Part shown: piece after piece, positions 1 to 10,862 of the stretch
How positions within the stretch are numbered: the first letter of the stretch is position 1
Layout of the letters: the number at the start of each line of letters is the position of its first letter
Translations under genes and position numbers: made by a program
Assembly: GCF_018873765.1 (NCBI RefSeq)
Contig: NC_057923.1
Span: 57,592,593 to 57,656,592 of the forward strand
Reading direction: 5' to 3'
Origin: Telopea speciosissima
Taxonomy: Eukaryota > Streptophyta > Magnoliopsida > Proteales > Proteaceae
DNA: 64,000 bases
The notes under the pieces: model-generated
Seen by the model: the letters and a program-made list of their open reading frames with translations, nothing else
What the model was told of the DNA's origin: nothing
The model's database searches: none

Positions 1-140
1 TACATGTAAATATAGCTTTTCGGATAGCTATAGTCTATCCGTATCCCCATCCGTTTAGCTTTCGGACGGATTCGAATAGTGCTAAACGGATACGAACATG
101 GATATGGAAACGGATTTTGGCTATTCATTTACACCCCTAA
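1..140. mobile_element. Edge of a hAT-like non-autonomous element
   Basis: Tract with repeated variants of an ACGGATACGGAT-type motif, ending in TTTACACCCCTAA near 131-140. An AGGGGTGTAAA-type terminus (seen here as its reverse complement) is common to abundant plant hAT-like MITEs. The other end lies outside the window, so neither the terminal inverted repeat nor a target duplication can be verified. Confidence 0.35.
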
Positions 141-1223
141 TTATATGGTCGTACTTTCAACTACTAGATGTGCTTAATTGTGTATAGTACATGGTTCCTC
201 ATTCTCATCCAATAGTTGCAGGCATGGTTGTGCAGTATGCACGGTTGTGGACGAAACCTTTTGCCTAAACATATTCCCATTCAAGGTTCATAATTTTGGT
301 ATCGAACTTTGGATCACTCATGGTCAATACCGATCCCGATCGATCAAAAATGACCAAATTCCACGTTTAACTGGACCAGGCTTGGATCAGTCCAAAGTAT
401 TAATAAATACTTCAAATTGATGGATTTGGCTCCTGTCCTGCCGTGGCCGGAGCTGGAGCGTCCAGCACCAATCTAGGATGCTGCCACCTGGACAAGAGAC
501 CATCCAACAGCGAATTTTTGGGTTTCCTTAGTTTAACCCATTTGCTTCCTCCGTCCTCTCTCACCCAGCTTCAATGACGAACCCGACCCGTTTCCTTTTT
601 GAAATTTGAAACCTAACGAAACCCAGATTTGTTTAACCCCTTTCGTCTTCCCCCTTTTTTTCTTTCCCCTTTCTATTCTCTCTCCATTTCTTGACTTCGT
701 GACGAACCCTAGCAGCGGCGACACCTCATCTGGTTGCGACGAACTCTATTTCAGAGCGACAAAGAGGAGCTCCACTGGTTGAACGACGAAAGGCGGCGAG
801 CAACGAACGGCGACAAGCAACGAGCGGCAGCGAAAGGTTCTTCATAGAGGTATTCACGTGCAGTTCTCTTAACCTTCTTCTACTGCAAACTTTGTATTAT
901 TCATAGGAACCAACAACTCCATCTTGCCATTTTGAACGGCGAATGTCGAAATTAAACTCTGCCTATTACATCTAGCAGAGATAGCAAGGTCATTCGTTAC
1001 ACCTATTAAGGGTCTATTCTTCTTAACAATGTTAACACAATAAAACTTTTTCAAGAAAAAATGCATATCTCACAAACATGTAAAAAATTCCCTTGGCCAA
1101 GTTGACAAGTCCTTTGTAAGCCATCAAACCGTGTCCTCACAATCTTTCCAAATCTCCACTTCCTAGTTAGTCAAATTGTTGGTGAGCTTTAGTCCTGAGA
1201 GAATTCCCTTTACCTCTGCTTCC
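141..1223. other. Gene-free stretch
   Basis: No supported coding region. A pyrimidine-rich tract at about 540-690 followed by a GCGGCGA/ACGAACGGCGA-rich tract at 700-850 looks like an untranslated leader or the leader of a degraded repeat, but no start codon with a long open frame follows. Short open frames here have no recognisable composition. Confidence 0.3.
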
Positions 1224-1297
1224 TGAGCTGTACGACCTGTCCCTGTGAAACCAAAATCCATGAGCTGTACGACCTGTCCCTGTGAAACCAAAATCCA
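1224..1297. repeat. Two tandem copies of a 37-bp unit
   Basis: A 37-bp unit beginning TGAGCTGTACG is present twice in direct, adjacent and essentially identical copies (1224-1260 and 1261-1297). It lies at the edge of the foldback MITE that follows and probably arose by slippage. Confidence 0.85.
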
Positions 1298-1301
1298 TGG
1301 A

Positions 1302-1479
1302 CTTAACTCCTCTCAAGTTCCCTGTCGGGTCAGGTTCGTAAGTTCCTCTCATAGGGGATCGAAAATGATGACCTCACCCCCTGCCCAAACACACCACCGG
1401 GGGAGTGAGGTCATCATTTCTGCCCTCCCTATGAGAGGAACCTACTAACCTGACTGGACAGGAACCTGATAGGAGAAAA
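1302..1479. mobile_element. Foldback MITE, Mutator-like family A
   Basis: Long imperfect inverted repeat. The left arm runs inward through AGTTCCTCTCATAGGG to AATGATGACCTCAC. The right arm is its reverse complement, ending in CAGGAACCTGATAGGAG. The short centre is C-rich. Related elements occur at 46436-46584, 54800-55010 and 60200-60411, which supports a mobile family. Target duplications are not clear for this copy. Assignment to Mutator-like MITEs rests on the 8-9 bp target duplication of the 46.4 kb copy. Confidence 0.6.
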
Positions 1480-3160
1480 ATTCTACATGCAAAAATAAAT
1501 GATTGATTTAAAATTGCAGTGCAGGCCCATTCCGCTTTTCTAGAGTCAGCCAAGAAGCTATCATCACATATTAAAGTCAAAACTCTATGTCGCGTTTCAT
1601 CCATGTAGTTCTGCATAGATATTTCTGGAGTGGATGGTAAAGGTTCAGGATTCAGATGGGTGGATGGTAACAACTTTAGATCTATAATCCAACGGTTAAT
1701 GTTTTTCATGATTTGGTTAACATTGTGTTTGGAATTGTGGAAATGGCAGTAATTTCTAGTAACCCAGATAATATAGAAAGTTATGGAAAAAACTGAAATA
1801 AAAAATCTTTTTTCTGAAAAGGGAAAATTTGGCTGAGTTGGAGGTATTCAATTCTCAACCCTACGGGTCCTGTTGCCCAAATATATTTTGAAAAAGGACA
1901 CGATAAGAAAAAGTGTCATGATGATTCCAGTACAGTATTACAAAGAATATGCATGTTATCAACATTAAGAAATCTATTAAGGATGTCCATTCTTGGTAAG
2001 CATTTGTTTAAAATTTTCCAAATGAATAATTTTAATTTTGGATGACATGGCAGATTCCAAAGAATTGGTAGTTAAGAATTTGACAGACTACAACTTTTGT
2101 AGTCAAGATGGTGATAAGTGGAAGAATTGAAGGGACGAAAATTGCTGAGAAGAGAGGTATATTCCAAGTACGGTAATACCGTGTTCCCGTTGATTAATTA
2201 ATCTATAAGTTGGAGAGTCGTCATGCTTGTGGAGCCCACATGACGCTGGCGTTTTGTAACGTACGGTTCAGATATTCATTGAAGGAAAAAAAATCGTACG
2301 ATTGAGATACTGTTTGGTCTCTGGGTCCTACTATATACTCTATCCTATTGAAATGCGCACGTTTTATAAAACTCGTGGGATTTACGGAAATGGTTAGGAA
2401 ATTGCCGATTACATAACAATTAACGATGTGATCCAGCCTATTGCCAATTTGCAAATATTAATTATGTCACTCAAACGACAAAATTTGAATTTGTTTCATA
2501 TTTTGGTTGACCCTCATCGTCCACACCCAAACAAAGTGACATTCTCTAAAACTCTGTTTGTGTGACAGGAATGATAAGGTGGGAATGTTATAGTATTGGG
2601 TTCCAAAGTATAGTATGTTGAGAAAGAAGGATGCGGTTTTATTTTTTTAGAGTGTTACATTAACACTGTCTGTCTCACCCCAATTTTCCCGTCGCACTTA
2701 AATCACCTCAAACAAATGGGGCCTAAAAGTTATCTATAAAAAGAGTCGCATCAATCAAAATACACTTCGACAGTTTAACAATAAGAACAAGGAGGAGAGA
2801 GGTAGACGAGGTGAGGAGTTGTTGTAGTAACCCTCCCCCTCCCTCTCCCTCTCCCTCTCCCTCTCCCTCTCAAACCAAAAATAAAATGGTGAATTCAACT
2901 TTGGGGGAATGTTTGAGGAAGGGAATTAGTGCCAATAACTCATGGTTGGGAACATGTTCGCCGCCCCAATACCACTTTATCCTTTTTGTTTCAAATAATT
3001 TTTTGGGGTCAAAATTACGCGTACATCCCTTGTACTTTGCCTAAAGTAACAATAAACTCAAAGTTTCAAAAAACGCACTTGTACATCCCCCCTATTTTTC
3101 AAAAGAATACAAAATTAACAGTACTCCGTTACCAAGTAAATATTAAGTGAAGACGTGTGT
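1480..3160. other. Gene-free stretch with a (CCCTCT)n tract
   Basis: AT-rich sequence without a supportable gene. A hexamer-like CCCTCT repeat lies at about 2831-2870. The sequence from about 3005 (GCGTACATCCCTTGTAC) resembles the outer part of the element whose inverted arms are at 3161-3813. The open frames at 2811-3150 run through the simple repeat and show no protein-family signal. Confidence 0.3.
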
Positions 3161-3813
3161 TTTAAACTGGACATGAAATGACTATTTTACCCTTATCTTC
3201 CATAGTAGTGAGATAATTACCCATTAACCTAAGCAGTGGATGAAGAGATTCCCCCTTCTTCCATCTTCCTGCTCAAATTTAAAACTCAAGCACAGAGATC
3301 TTCATGCCACCATAGCAGAAACCTTTGCTACTGATAAAGTAGTAACGCTTTGTCACATTAAGGGGAATCACATCTCTCCCTAATCATGTTGTCTAGTTAT
3401 GGATTGGATGACTACTCTCTATGTATTGATCGTAACCTGTCTTGTTCACCTCCAACATGCTCATCTGGTTCCTATCATACACAAAAACTCCAACACAAAC
3501 ACATCAGACGCAACTCACAACTAGTTCAGTTCTTTAATCACACATACAATAGCTTCCAAGTCACATTCCAGCTTTCATGAGTGCCTGATCTAAGTTGTTT
3601 TGCAATAGTGGAAGAAAAAAACTGATAGAAAAAACCAAACGTTCTAAATTTGATAGAACCTAAGCGTTACCCTCTGCTACTGTTTTGAGTTTTAGATTTG
3701 AGAAGGAAGATGGAAGAAGGAGGAATTTCTTCACCCACTGTTTAGGTTAATGGGTAATTATCTCACTACTATGGAAGATAAGGGTAAAATAGTCATTTCA
3801 TGTCTAGTTTAAA
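3161..3813. mobile_element. Long inverted repeat, MITE-like, about 130-bp arms
   Basis: 3161-3290 and 3683-3813 are near-perfect reverse complements (shared words include GACTATTTTACCCTTATC and TTACCCATTAACCTAAGC). They are separated by about 390 bp of unrelated sequence. This is the structure of a non-autonomous DNA transposon with long terminal inverted repeats. A transcript across it would form a hairpin that could feed small-RNA production. No transposase is present and the outer termini and target duplication are not sharply defined. Confidence 0.65.
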
Positions 3814-4451
3814 GTCCATCTCATCATTTAACGTTTTGCAATTGTGTTTAGAAACATTTCTAGAACAGGGTTACCAAATACAGACTATTTCTCAGTACAA
3901 AAACAAGTAAAAACTGTTTCTATTATTTCTCAGCATAGAAACAACAAAAAGATTATCAAACGAAATAACAGTTTTTTCTTATTATATGGGGAAGAGAAAG
4001 ATGCATTTAGAGAGCTAACACTCCATGTCTTTCATCAACAACAACTTTGACGTATAACCCATTTCGTAGGTTTTATGGTACAATTGGGTGTCAGCTTTGC
4101 CGGTGGTTGTCCTATGACTGCGCTTGCGTTTCTTATTATGGTTCAGATATACTGCTAGGCATGGATCCCACAGATCATATTAAAATGTAAATTTTTATAA
4201 AAACAAATAGCATTAAGGAAATTCCCTTAATATAATAATGATGCTAATGATAACAATCCACGAGTCTACATTACAATTTGCAAATATTAATGTTGCACAA
4301 ACCGACAAAATTTGAGTTGGTTACACACTCTTGTTGACCCTACCTTGCCCTCTAGAGTCAACAACTACCCTCACCCCCTAAAAAAAATAATGAGATTTAA
4401 GACTTATCTTATGAATTCACTAATATAAAAAATGCATAATCTTCGGAGATT
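3814..4451. other. Gene-free stretch
   Basis: AT-rich intergenic DNA. The open frame at 3844-4050 has no recognisable domain. The last 16 bases (4436-4451) form the left target-site duplication of the LINE tail that follows. Confidence 0.3.
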
Positions 4452-4713
4452 ATGTGTCAAGTATAACCTCGGATAGAGTTTATTAGAGGTCTAGGGTCCA
4501 TGTTGACTATCCCATTAAGCTGAGATTTTTCTTTCTTCCCGGACTGTTCCTCTTTCCTCTTACTTTCATTTCTAATTGCTTATTTCTTATTTTTCATCTC
4601 TCATTTTTTTTATCCCTCTTACGTTCGGTCAATTTTCTCAACTTTATTTTACAAGGATTTATGTAGTCGATCCCATTTAGTTGGGATAAGACTGAGTTTG
4701 TTGTTATTGTTGT
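4452..4713 (+). mobile_element. 5'-truncated RTE-type LINE, 3' end only
   Basis: Holds the degenerate end of an ORF2-like reading frame, a long CATTTCTTATTT-type T/C-rich 3' UTR, and the characteristic terminus GATCCCATTTAGTTGGGATAAG followed by a GTTGTTATTGTTG trinucleotide tail. That terminus is shared by plant RTE LINEs and Au-type SINEs. An imperfect 16-bp target duplication flanks it (4436-4451 and 4714-4729, starting ATAATCTTC). Orientation is + because the tail lies at the right. Confidence 0.7.
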
Positions 4714-5444
4714 ATAATCTTCAAAGACTTTACGCTTTTACCTCTAAGATAAAACAATCCTAATTCCAAAATTCAGAACGAAAAACCAATTCGATAAGAG
4801 GGGGTGAGAGAGCTACATAAGTGGCATGCATCCTAAAAAGAGATAGACCATGATACAATTTAATGACCCAAATTCAAGCGCATTCAAAACACCACACAAT
4901 CCCAAACTTTAGCCCAATCAAAATTCTTATCATATTTAATAATTATATTTTGGGCAAAAGATCATTATCTATTCATGCATGACGACAAATTTTTTTTACA
5001 AATCAATTTCATCCATTCCCTCTACTAGCAACCACCGAAGCCATGGCAAAATAACTGGACCATTTCTTTGGAGTTCAGTTCCTCTGCACGTACGTGCAGG
5101 TGCATGAGTTGAAGCTTCAATCAAGATCAGCCGAGTTAGGGCATAATAGGGTCATACAAAGTCGAGTTGAACCTCCATCTCTAGCTATATCCTTCTATTT
5201 TGGATTATCTCATATTTGGATCACTGTAGGACCAAAACTTGAGAGAGACCATTTTAAAATATAGATAAATCAAAGGTAAGAGATCGCTGCCTAATCATGT
5301 AACCCCCGCACTAGCGTAGGGGGGCAATGAGAGAGCGCACACGGGCATCAACATGATGAGATTTTTTCATTTCACGAGGGGTGGGATGATAATTTTGCTT
5401 GGTTCTGTGTCTGGGTGCAGGATCCACGCGACCAGGAAGCATTC
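4714..5444. other. Gene-free stretch
   Basis: Intergenic AT-rich DNA with no supportable gene; short GC-richer piece at 5300-5430 with no family signal. Confidence 0.25.
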
Positions 5445-5560
5445 TTTCTCTCATAAATCAATTTATCAATACCTTGATTGTTATCATAGATAGATTCACA
5501 AGGTTTGAGAAGATTGTTATAGGAGCATGCTGCTTAGAGTTTCTCATTGTCACTTTCCTC
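5445..5560. repeat. Diverged copy of a dispersed repeat, empty MITE site
   Basis: Related to 6325-6425 and 6913-7013 (shared ATAAATCAAT, ATCAATACCTTGATTGTT and GATTCACAAG words). Unlike those, it continues uninterrupted through AGAGTTTCTC (5536-5545), which is the target site of the MITEs at 6426 and 7014. It therefore shows the pre-insertion state. Confidence 0.65.
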
Positions 5561-5970
5561 TAATTAAAGATTGCTTAATTAGAGGTGAAATTTTGGCCCA
5601 GCTAGCCTAAGCCCGTCATGGGCCCAATAAGGCTTGGGTTGGGCTTCCCAACCCAAACGGAGTATTATTCTTTAGGAGAGAGTCGCTTCTTGACCTTCAT
5701 TTTCTAGTACTTCTAGAGTTCTAGACATGATTGTAATCTTTGAGTATTTTTTATTTTAAAATTAAATTCATCAATAATTTCCTTTTACCAAGAAACAAAT
5801 TCTGAATTCTAGAATAGCTAGAATTCAATTTTGGAGAATTTTGCATTGAACATTTGAGTAGAAGATGGGGAAAATGGGTATGAAGAAGTAGTTTTTTCTG
5901 GGCTTCGAACTATTTCGATTTGGTTTTGTTTCATGTTTCTAAGAACGGTCTTATCAAATAAGGAATCAAA

Positions 5971-6190
5971 CTGCTCTTGGTGTTCGAACTAATCATTAAT
6001 GATTGGCTTAATTGGTAAACTTTCGGTTTGCGTTGCTAAACGATAAAATAATCTAATCAGGTTTTTTAATCATTTATTTTAATCTTCAATTATGTGATGG
6101 CAGATTAGATAAATGACATTGGATGATCAGATCACAAATCAAATATTACATGATGTTTGTTATGATTTAAAATACTAAAGGAATAATCAA
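5971..6190. repeat. Dispersed 220-bp repeat, copy 1
   Basis: Highly similar, same orientation, to 14760-14976. Shared words include CTGCTCTTGGTGTTCGA, GATAAAATAATCTAATC and GTGATGGCAGATTAGATAAA. No coding capacity; class unknown, probably a non-autonomous transposon piece. Confidence 0.75.
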
Positions 6191-6246
6191 TTTAATGTTT
6201 AAACTTGTTTGGAAATTTCTAAATGTACCCTCTCATTCATGTCTTA

Positions 6247-6610
6247 GTGTGTCAATTCCAAGCGGCAAGGCAGTTTATGTGTTTAGGAGTGGGAGTCACG
6301 CTAGGCACGTGATCGGTTAACGCTCTCTCACCCATAAATCAATTATCAATACCTTGATTGTTGTTGTTGATTCACAAGATTTAAGAACGATTGTTATAGA
6401 AGCAAGCACCTTATTAGAGTTTCTCGGACTTGGGTCCTCTGTAGCGCGACACAGTGTGTAGCGCACCACACATCCAACGCCCTGCAATGTTTGGGTACAC
6501 AGCCCAACACACCACCGGTGTGTTGGGATGCATGCCCAAGCATTGTAGGCCGTCGGATGATGCGCTACACACTGTGTCCAGCTACAGAGGAGCCTCACGC
6601 AGAGTTTCTC
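6247..6610. repeat. Duplicated block A (with MITE inside)
   Basis: Direct repeat of 6835-7177. Both start with GTGTGTCAATTCCA and continue through ATCAATACCTTGATTGTTG, then into an identical MITE junction. Because both carry the same MITE at the same base, the MITE entered before this block was duplicated. Confidence 0.8.
6426..6600. mobile_element. Mutator-like MITE with 9-10 bp target duplication
   Basis: Inverted termini (CCTCTGTAGCGCGACACAG at the left, its near reverse complement ending GCTACAGAGG at the right) flanked by the direct repeat AGAGTTTCTC at 6416-6425 and 6601-6610. The empty target exists at 5536-5545. A 9-10 bp target duplication and long terminal inverted repeats are typical of Mutator-like elements. 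There is no coding content; the centre is another near-palindrome around CACCACCGGTGTGTTGGG. Confidence 0.8.
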
Positions 6611-6834
6611 ATTTTCAAAAGCAGGGGGTGATTTGCGTTTCATTTGAAAACTAGGGGGTGACGTGTAATTTTTACCCTAAAATATATCAATCAATGGAAG
6701 AACATATCTCCTTTGGGAGCAACTTTGTTCATATGAAATAAATTAGAACAGAAGACAACATGGATGAGACCAATAAAAGCTTTTTGAAAGATTCTAATTG
6801 AAATGATACAATACAACCATTATGATTCTACATT

Positions 6835-7177
6835 GTGTGTCAATTCCAGGCGGCAAGGCGGTTTCTTTGTCTAGGCGTGGGAACTACGCTAGGCACATGA
6901 CCGATTAGCGTTCTCTCACCCGTAAATCAATTATCAATACCTTGATTGTTGTTGTTGATTCACAAGATTTAAGAACGATTGTTATAGAAGCAAGCACCTT
7001 ATTAGAGTTTCTCGGACTTGGGTCCTTTGTAGTGCGACACAGTGTGTAGCGTACATCCAACAGGCTGCAATGCTTGGACACGTAGTGTGTTGGGCTGCGT
7101 GCCCAAACATTGCAGGCCGTCGAATGATGTCCTACACACTGTGTCGCGCTACAGAGGAGCCCCACGTGGAATTTCTC
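6835..7177. repeat. Duplicated block B (with MITE inside)
   Basis: Second copy of block A, 588 bp downstream in the same orientation; see 6247-6610. Its embedded MITE has lost some of the inner sequence. Confidence 0.8.
7014..7168. mobile_element. Mutator-like MITE, second copy
   Basis: Same family and same insertion point as 6426-6600. The left flank ends GAGTTTCTC (7005-7013) and the right flank begins GAATTTCTC (7169-7177), one mismatch. Termini read TCCTTTGTAGTGCGACAC and GTGTCGCGCTACAGAGGA. Confidence 0.75.
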
Positions 7178-7216
7178 ATTCTCATCTCTGGACTTCATAA
7201 AGATAGCTCTTAATCA

Positions 7217-7622
7217 GGGGTGCAATTTTCGCCAAGTGAACCCAAGCCCCTAAGCCCAATAGGTTTTGGGCTGGTTAAGGGTTGAGATTTCTAGGTTTGG
7301 GGTAGGGCCAGGACGAGCATGGGCTGAGCCCGACCTTGTATATAAAAATAAATATGTATATATAATATTATATTTATGGTCAAAAAACAGAACTAGCCCG
7401 GCCTTTCCTAGCCCTAAAATAACAAAAATAGAGGCTGCCTGGGACAATCAGGGCCAACCCGACCCAATAAGGGCTGGGCTGGGCCTAGTATGGGAGGGCT
7501 TGAGCTGCGATATCTCATCCTGACCTTGGGCTGGGTGGGCTTGGGTTAAGTTAAGGGGAGCTAGGGATGGGCTAGGGTTTTTAAAAATCTAGCCCAGTCC
7601 CACCCAACCCGGTTGCAGCCCT
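7217..7622. mobile_element. GC-rich hAT-like MITE (GGGCT-rich)
   Basis: Rich in GGGCTGGGCT/AGCCCGACC words and bounded by AGGGGTGCAATTTT at the left and GGTTGCAGCCCTAGC at the right, which are imperfect inverted repeats. The AGGGGTGCAA terminus resembles common plant hAT-derived MITEs. Open frames crossing it are compositional artefacts. A related fragment lies at about 5588-5660. Confidence 0.5.
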
Positions 7623-8063
7623 AGCTTGTGATTCTCTATTAAACTAAAGCAGGTAAGAATGTAGGATGAGGTGTTTATTCCACTATACTCTCATCTGCTC
7701 CCTTGCGTTCTCATAGACAAAAGAATCTTTACCATCTAAAGATTCTATGTGGTCTGGAGACTGATCCCAATAATAACAAGAAGGGGAAAGTGTTCTCTGA
7801 GCAAGCGGCATAGATAAGCCCACCTATAAGGTACGATAAAATGGTATCATATATTAAAGGGCAGCAAAGACATTTCATATGAGGGAAAGAAAGATAGACA
7901 CCTAGATGCTAGTGTACCCTATGCCATTGGCTCAAAGATATGCTTCCTTAATAAGAAAGTATTGTTTCTCAAAAATCACTCATGAAATCACCCAAGTGAT
8001 TATCAGAATCACTTCTCCAGCCAGCTCTCCCAAACACATTTTTCACCCAAAATCATTTCCAGT
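7623..8063. other. Gene-free stretch
   Basis: No supportable gene. 8010-8063 (GCTTC/ACTTCTCCAGCCAG, CACCCAAAATCATT) recurs at about 14550-14619, so it is part of a dispersed repeat. Confidence 0.3.
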
Positions 8064-8772
8064 AATTAAGGGTGTCGATTTGGGATTAGAACCAGGAACC
8101 GTCTCAAAACCAACCCCCCTAAAACTTAGTACCGGATTGTTCCATTAATAAATGGGATAGTATTAGGTTCTAACTTTGGTGCCAAATAATAGATGGGATC
8201 GGGACAGTTCTGGGACGGGATTCCCAATGGTACTATTATCAAAATTATCGGTTAGGTACCGAAAGTATTAGTACCCTTTCAAAAGGGTATATTTCATGCT
8301 ATTGTGTTGAATTTCTATAACTATAGTGTGATGTATTTTAGTGGTATTTTCTCTTGTGGAGGTTTCAATTGATGTACGTTCTAGTTCAATTTCTATAAAT
8401 TTGTTTTGTGATGACACTAAAAATCATATATGGGCTTCAAGGCTTGTTTATTTCATCCCATTATTTTTTAGGCATCATTTTGAGAAGCTTACATGTGATC
8501 TTAGTAAAACCATGAAATTTATCTTGGTTTCGTATACAAAGTAGAAGCTTACATGTGCCCTTAGTAAAATCATGAAATTTATCTTGTTTTCGTATATTAA
8601 GTTGCTTTCTAACAATGGAAGCATCTTGAAACCAATAAAGTTCTTCTCCCATTTGTGCTAGGCTTAGAACCATTTAGGAATCGGTACCATCCCATCTCAT
8701 TAATAATTGGAGCTGGGACCTAGGTTTGGTCCCGATACTAAATGGGACGGTACTGGGATTGACATCTTTAAT
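8064..8772. mobile_element. hAT-like non-autonomous element
   Basis: Left end TTAAGGGTGTCGATTTGGG and right end GGGATTGACATCTTTAA are imperfect inverted repeats. Sub-terminal arms rich in GGGACGGTACTGGGA-type words also mirror each other (8150-8280 against 8670-8755). A GGGTGTCAAT terminus is typical of abundant plant hAT-like MITEs. 8480-8600 has a local direct repeat (AGCTTACATGTG.CCTTAGTAAAA). No transposase. Confidence 0.45.
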
Positions 8773-9284
8773 ACCGTTTTGGACCCTCCCCAATTGACAA
8801 CCTTACCATCGGGCCGTGCTCAGCCCAAAGCATCAGCCCAACCTCAACCCATCCAACTGCATGCAACAAGCCTGAAAATCTCGGATTCTGATTCTCTACG
8901 GCCGGACAGGTAGCAGCCTTGGTGCGACCCAAACCCAGAGGCAAAATGACCGCCCTACCAACTGCCCAAGCATCTGCCCCGGTGGGGTCCACGCCCTTGT
9001 CTGGGTGTGGGCCGCTATCTGCCCGACCGTAGAGGATCCAAATTGGAAAATCTCAGCCTTAGCCGAGCCTGTAATCTAGAAAACCCAACCCAGGCACTAT
9101 CGAATCCAGGGCGGGCCTGACCGTTCGCCGGGCCAAATTTGCATCCGAAATTGCAACTTTCACCCATCTTTGAAATTGTGAATGATTCCTTCTTCCACTT
9201 CCAATTTCTGTATTTTAGGGCTTTCATGTAGGGGGAGCTCTTTGAATCGGAGGTGAAAGAAGAAAGCACAGTTTTGCCCGAGCA
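8773..9284. other. GC-rich repeat remnants upstream of mTERF gene 1
   Basis: 8786-9140 is rich in GGGCC/CAGCCCAA words like the element at 7217-7622 and is probably a related repeat remnant. 9150-9284 would hold the proximal promoter and leader of mTERF gene 1, so this repeat sits almost against that gene. No obvious TATA box can be singled out. Confidence 0.35.
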
Positions 9285-10490
9285 ATGAGATTATACTTGG
9301 GGTCAAGCTTCTCGATAATCCAGGCTTCAATTCAGCTGCTTCGTCGGCCAAATACAACAACATTTGGTTTACTCTGTGGAAGAACTTCTCAGTTCAGATG
9401 GGCTGGCAATTATTCATCTCGTTTCTGTTTTCTTCAAATATCATCTCTTAGATTCAATTCAAGCGCCGCAAACGAACCAGCTCTAACTGTATATTACCTT
9501 ATAAACTCATGTGGGTTGTCCCCAGAATCAGCTCTCAGAGCCTCTAAACACATTGCTCTCAAGACCACAGCCAAAGCAGATTCTGTCCTTGACCTCTTCA
9601 AGAACTATGCATTCACGCAAGCCCAAATCTCCGATATCATTACCTTCAACCCAAATGTACTCAGAATCGATCCTGACAAAATACTGAAACCCAAAATCGA
9701 ACTACTGTGTAATATGGGGATATCAGGCCCCAACCTCGCAAAGATCCTTTCCAGATACTCCAACTTCTTGACAGCGAATTTAGAAAGAGAACTCATCCCT
9801 TCATTGGAATTCCTCAGGAGTTTCATCCACACGGATGAAAGGGTCGCTATCGCTCTGAGTCGTATGACCTGGACCACCCGGCTTCCTGAAAGAATGACGC
9901 CCAATATTGAGATCTTGCGAGATCATGGTGTAACAGAGTCCAACATTTCGAGGTTAATGTTCCTTCATCCTCGACTAATGATTGGGAAATCTGAATGGTT
10001 TAAGGGGGTGGTTTTGAGAGCCAAGGAAATGGGTTTGGATCCTTCGACTACCGTTTTCATAAATGGTTTCCGGGTACTATCTGGGATGAGGAAGCCTGCA
10101 TGGGAAGGAAAGTTGGCTGTTTTTAGTAGTTTTGGATGGCCGGTAGACGATTATCTTTGGTTGTTCCGGAAGCAACCCACTGTTTTTGGACTTTCAGAGA
10201 AGAGAATCAGGGCAGGATTGGATTTCTTCATGAACAAATTGAATTGGACAATTGCTGATATCAGGAAGTATCATAGCATATTACAATATAGCATGGAGAA
10301 GAGAATATTTCCAAGGTTTTCTGTTTTTCAAGTTCTGCTCGCGAAGGGTCTAATGGAAAATAATAGTATCGGCCCCGCCATGAGATTGACTGAGGATAAG
10401 TTCCTGAATAAGTATGTGTTCAGGTATCTAGATGAACAACCCCATCTGTTGAAATTGTATCAAAGTAAGATAGGTATTCTTGAATCATAA
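9285..10490 (+). CDS. mTERF-family protein, gene 1 of the array
   Basis: Intron-less gene of 401 residues starting at an ATG. Residues 1-60 are rich in Ser, Arg and aromatic residues and lack acidic ones, as expected for a mitochondrial transit peptide, ending around SSLRFNSS. From about residue 66 (ALTVYYLINSCGLSPESAL) to about 370 the protein has the helical mTERF-repeat pattern with recurrent P.(I/L)L spacing, for example DPDKILKPKIELL and HGVTESNISRLMFLHP. The family acts in organelle transcription, RNA splicing or ribosome assembly by binding nucleic acid; the target here is unknown. It is the most divergent member with gene 2, and its 3' flank (GACTTGTAGAATGTT) resembles that of the others, supporting a common tandem origin. 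It is closest to the single-exon mTERF proteins that also form clusters in other plants. Confidence 0.93.
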   Translation: MRLYLGSSFSIIQASIQLLRRPNTTTFGLLCGRTSQFRWAGNYSSRFCFLQISSLRFNSSAANEPALTVYYLINSCGLSPESALRASKHIALKTTAKADSVLDLFKNYAFTQAQISDIITFNPNVLRIDPDKILKPKIELLCNMGISGPNLAKILSRYSNFLTANLERELIPSLEFLRSFIHTDERVAIALSRMTWTTRLPERMTPNIEILRDHGVTESNISRLMFLHPRLMIGKSEWFKGVVLRAKEMGLDPSTTVFINGFRVLSGMRKPAWEGKLAVFSSFGWPVDDYLWLFRKQPTVFGLSEKRIRAGLDFFMNKLNWTIADIRKYHSILQYSMEKRIFPRFSVFQVLLAKGLMENNSIGPAMRLTEDKFLNKYVFRYLDEQPHLLKLYQSKIGILES

Positions 10491-10649
10491 GGTGACTTGT
10501 AGAATGTTTCACTTTATAATTAAGAAATTCTGTATTTTTCATACATGAGTCACTTGCTCATTTAGAATGGTGAAATCTCTCCTTTGAATCATGAATAACC
10601 ATAAAATGTACTGTAGCCCATTGGGGAATTTTTTTTTTTTTGGGGTAAT
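10491..10649. other. 3' flank of mTERF gene 1
   Basis: Begins with a GTGACTTGTAGAATGTTTCAC stretch that is recognisably shared with the 3' flanks of genes 2 and 3. It probably represents the 3' UTR; no firm polyadenylation signal can be assigned. Confidence 0.4.
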
Positions 10650-10799
10650 GTGCAAGAGAGGGTAAGGTTAGTATAAGATATTGTTGGGAATCTATCATAT
10701 GACCAATAGTCTGTTTCACTGTCAACAACTATATGATAACTTATGTGAGGAGGAGATTCTTCTGAAGCTGAGCTGACATTCCTTCTGGTGATGACAGTT

Positions 10800-10862
<63 letters not shown>

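Noticed and set aside
7266-7523. Open frame in GGGCT-rich sequence
   Set aside because: Repeat composition (Gly/Pro/Ala-rich in all frames) inside a hAT-like MITE.
10801-10862. Regulatory or structural meaning of the (TA)n(GT)n(TA)n tract
   Set aside because: Ordinary compound microsatellite; the minus-strand frame across it is an artefact.
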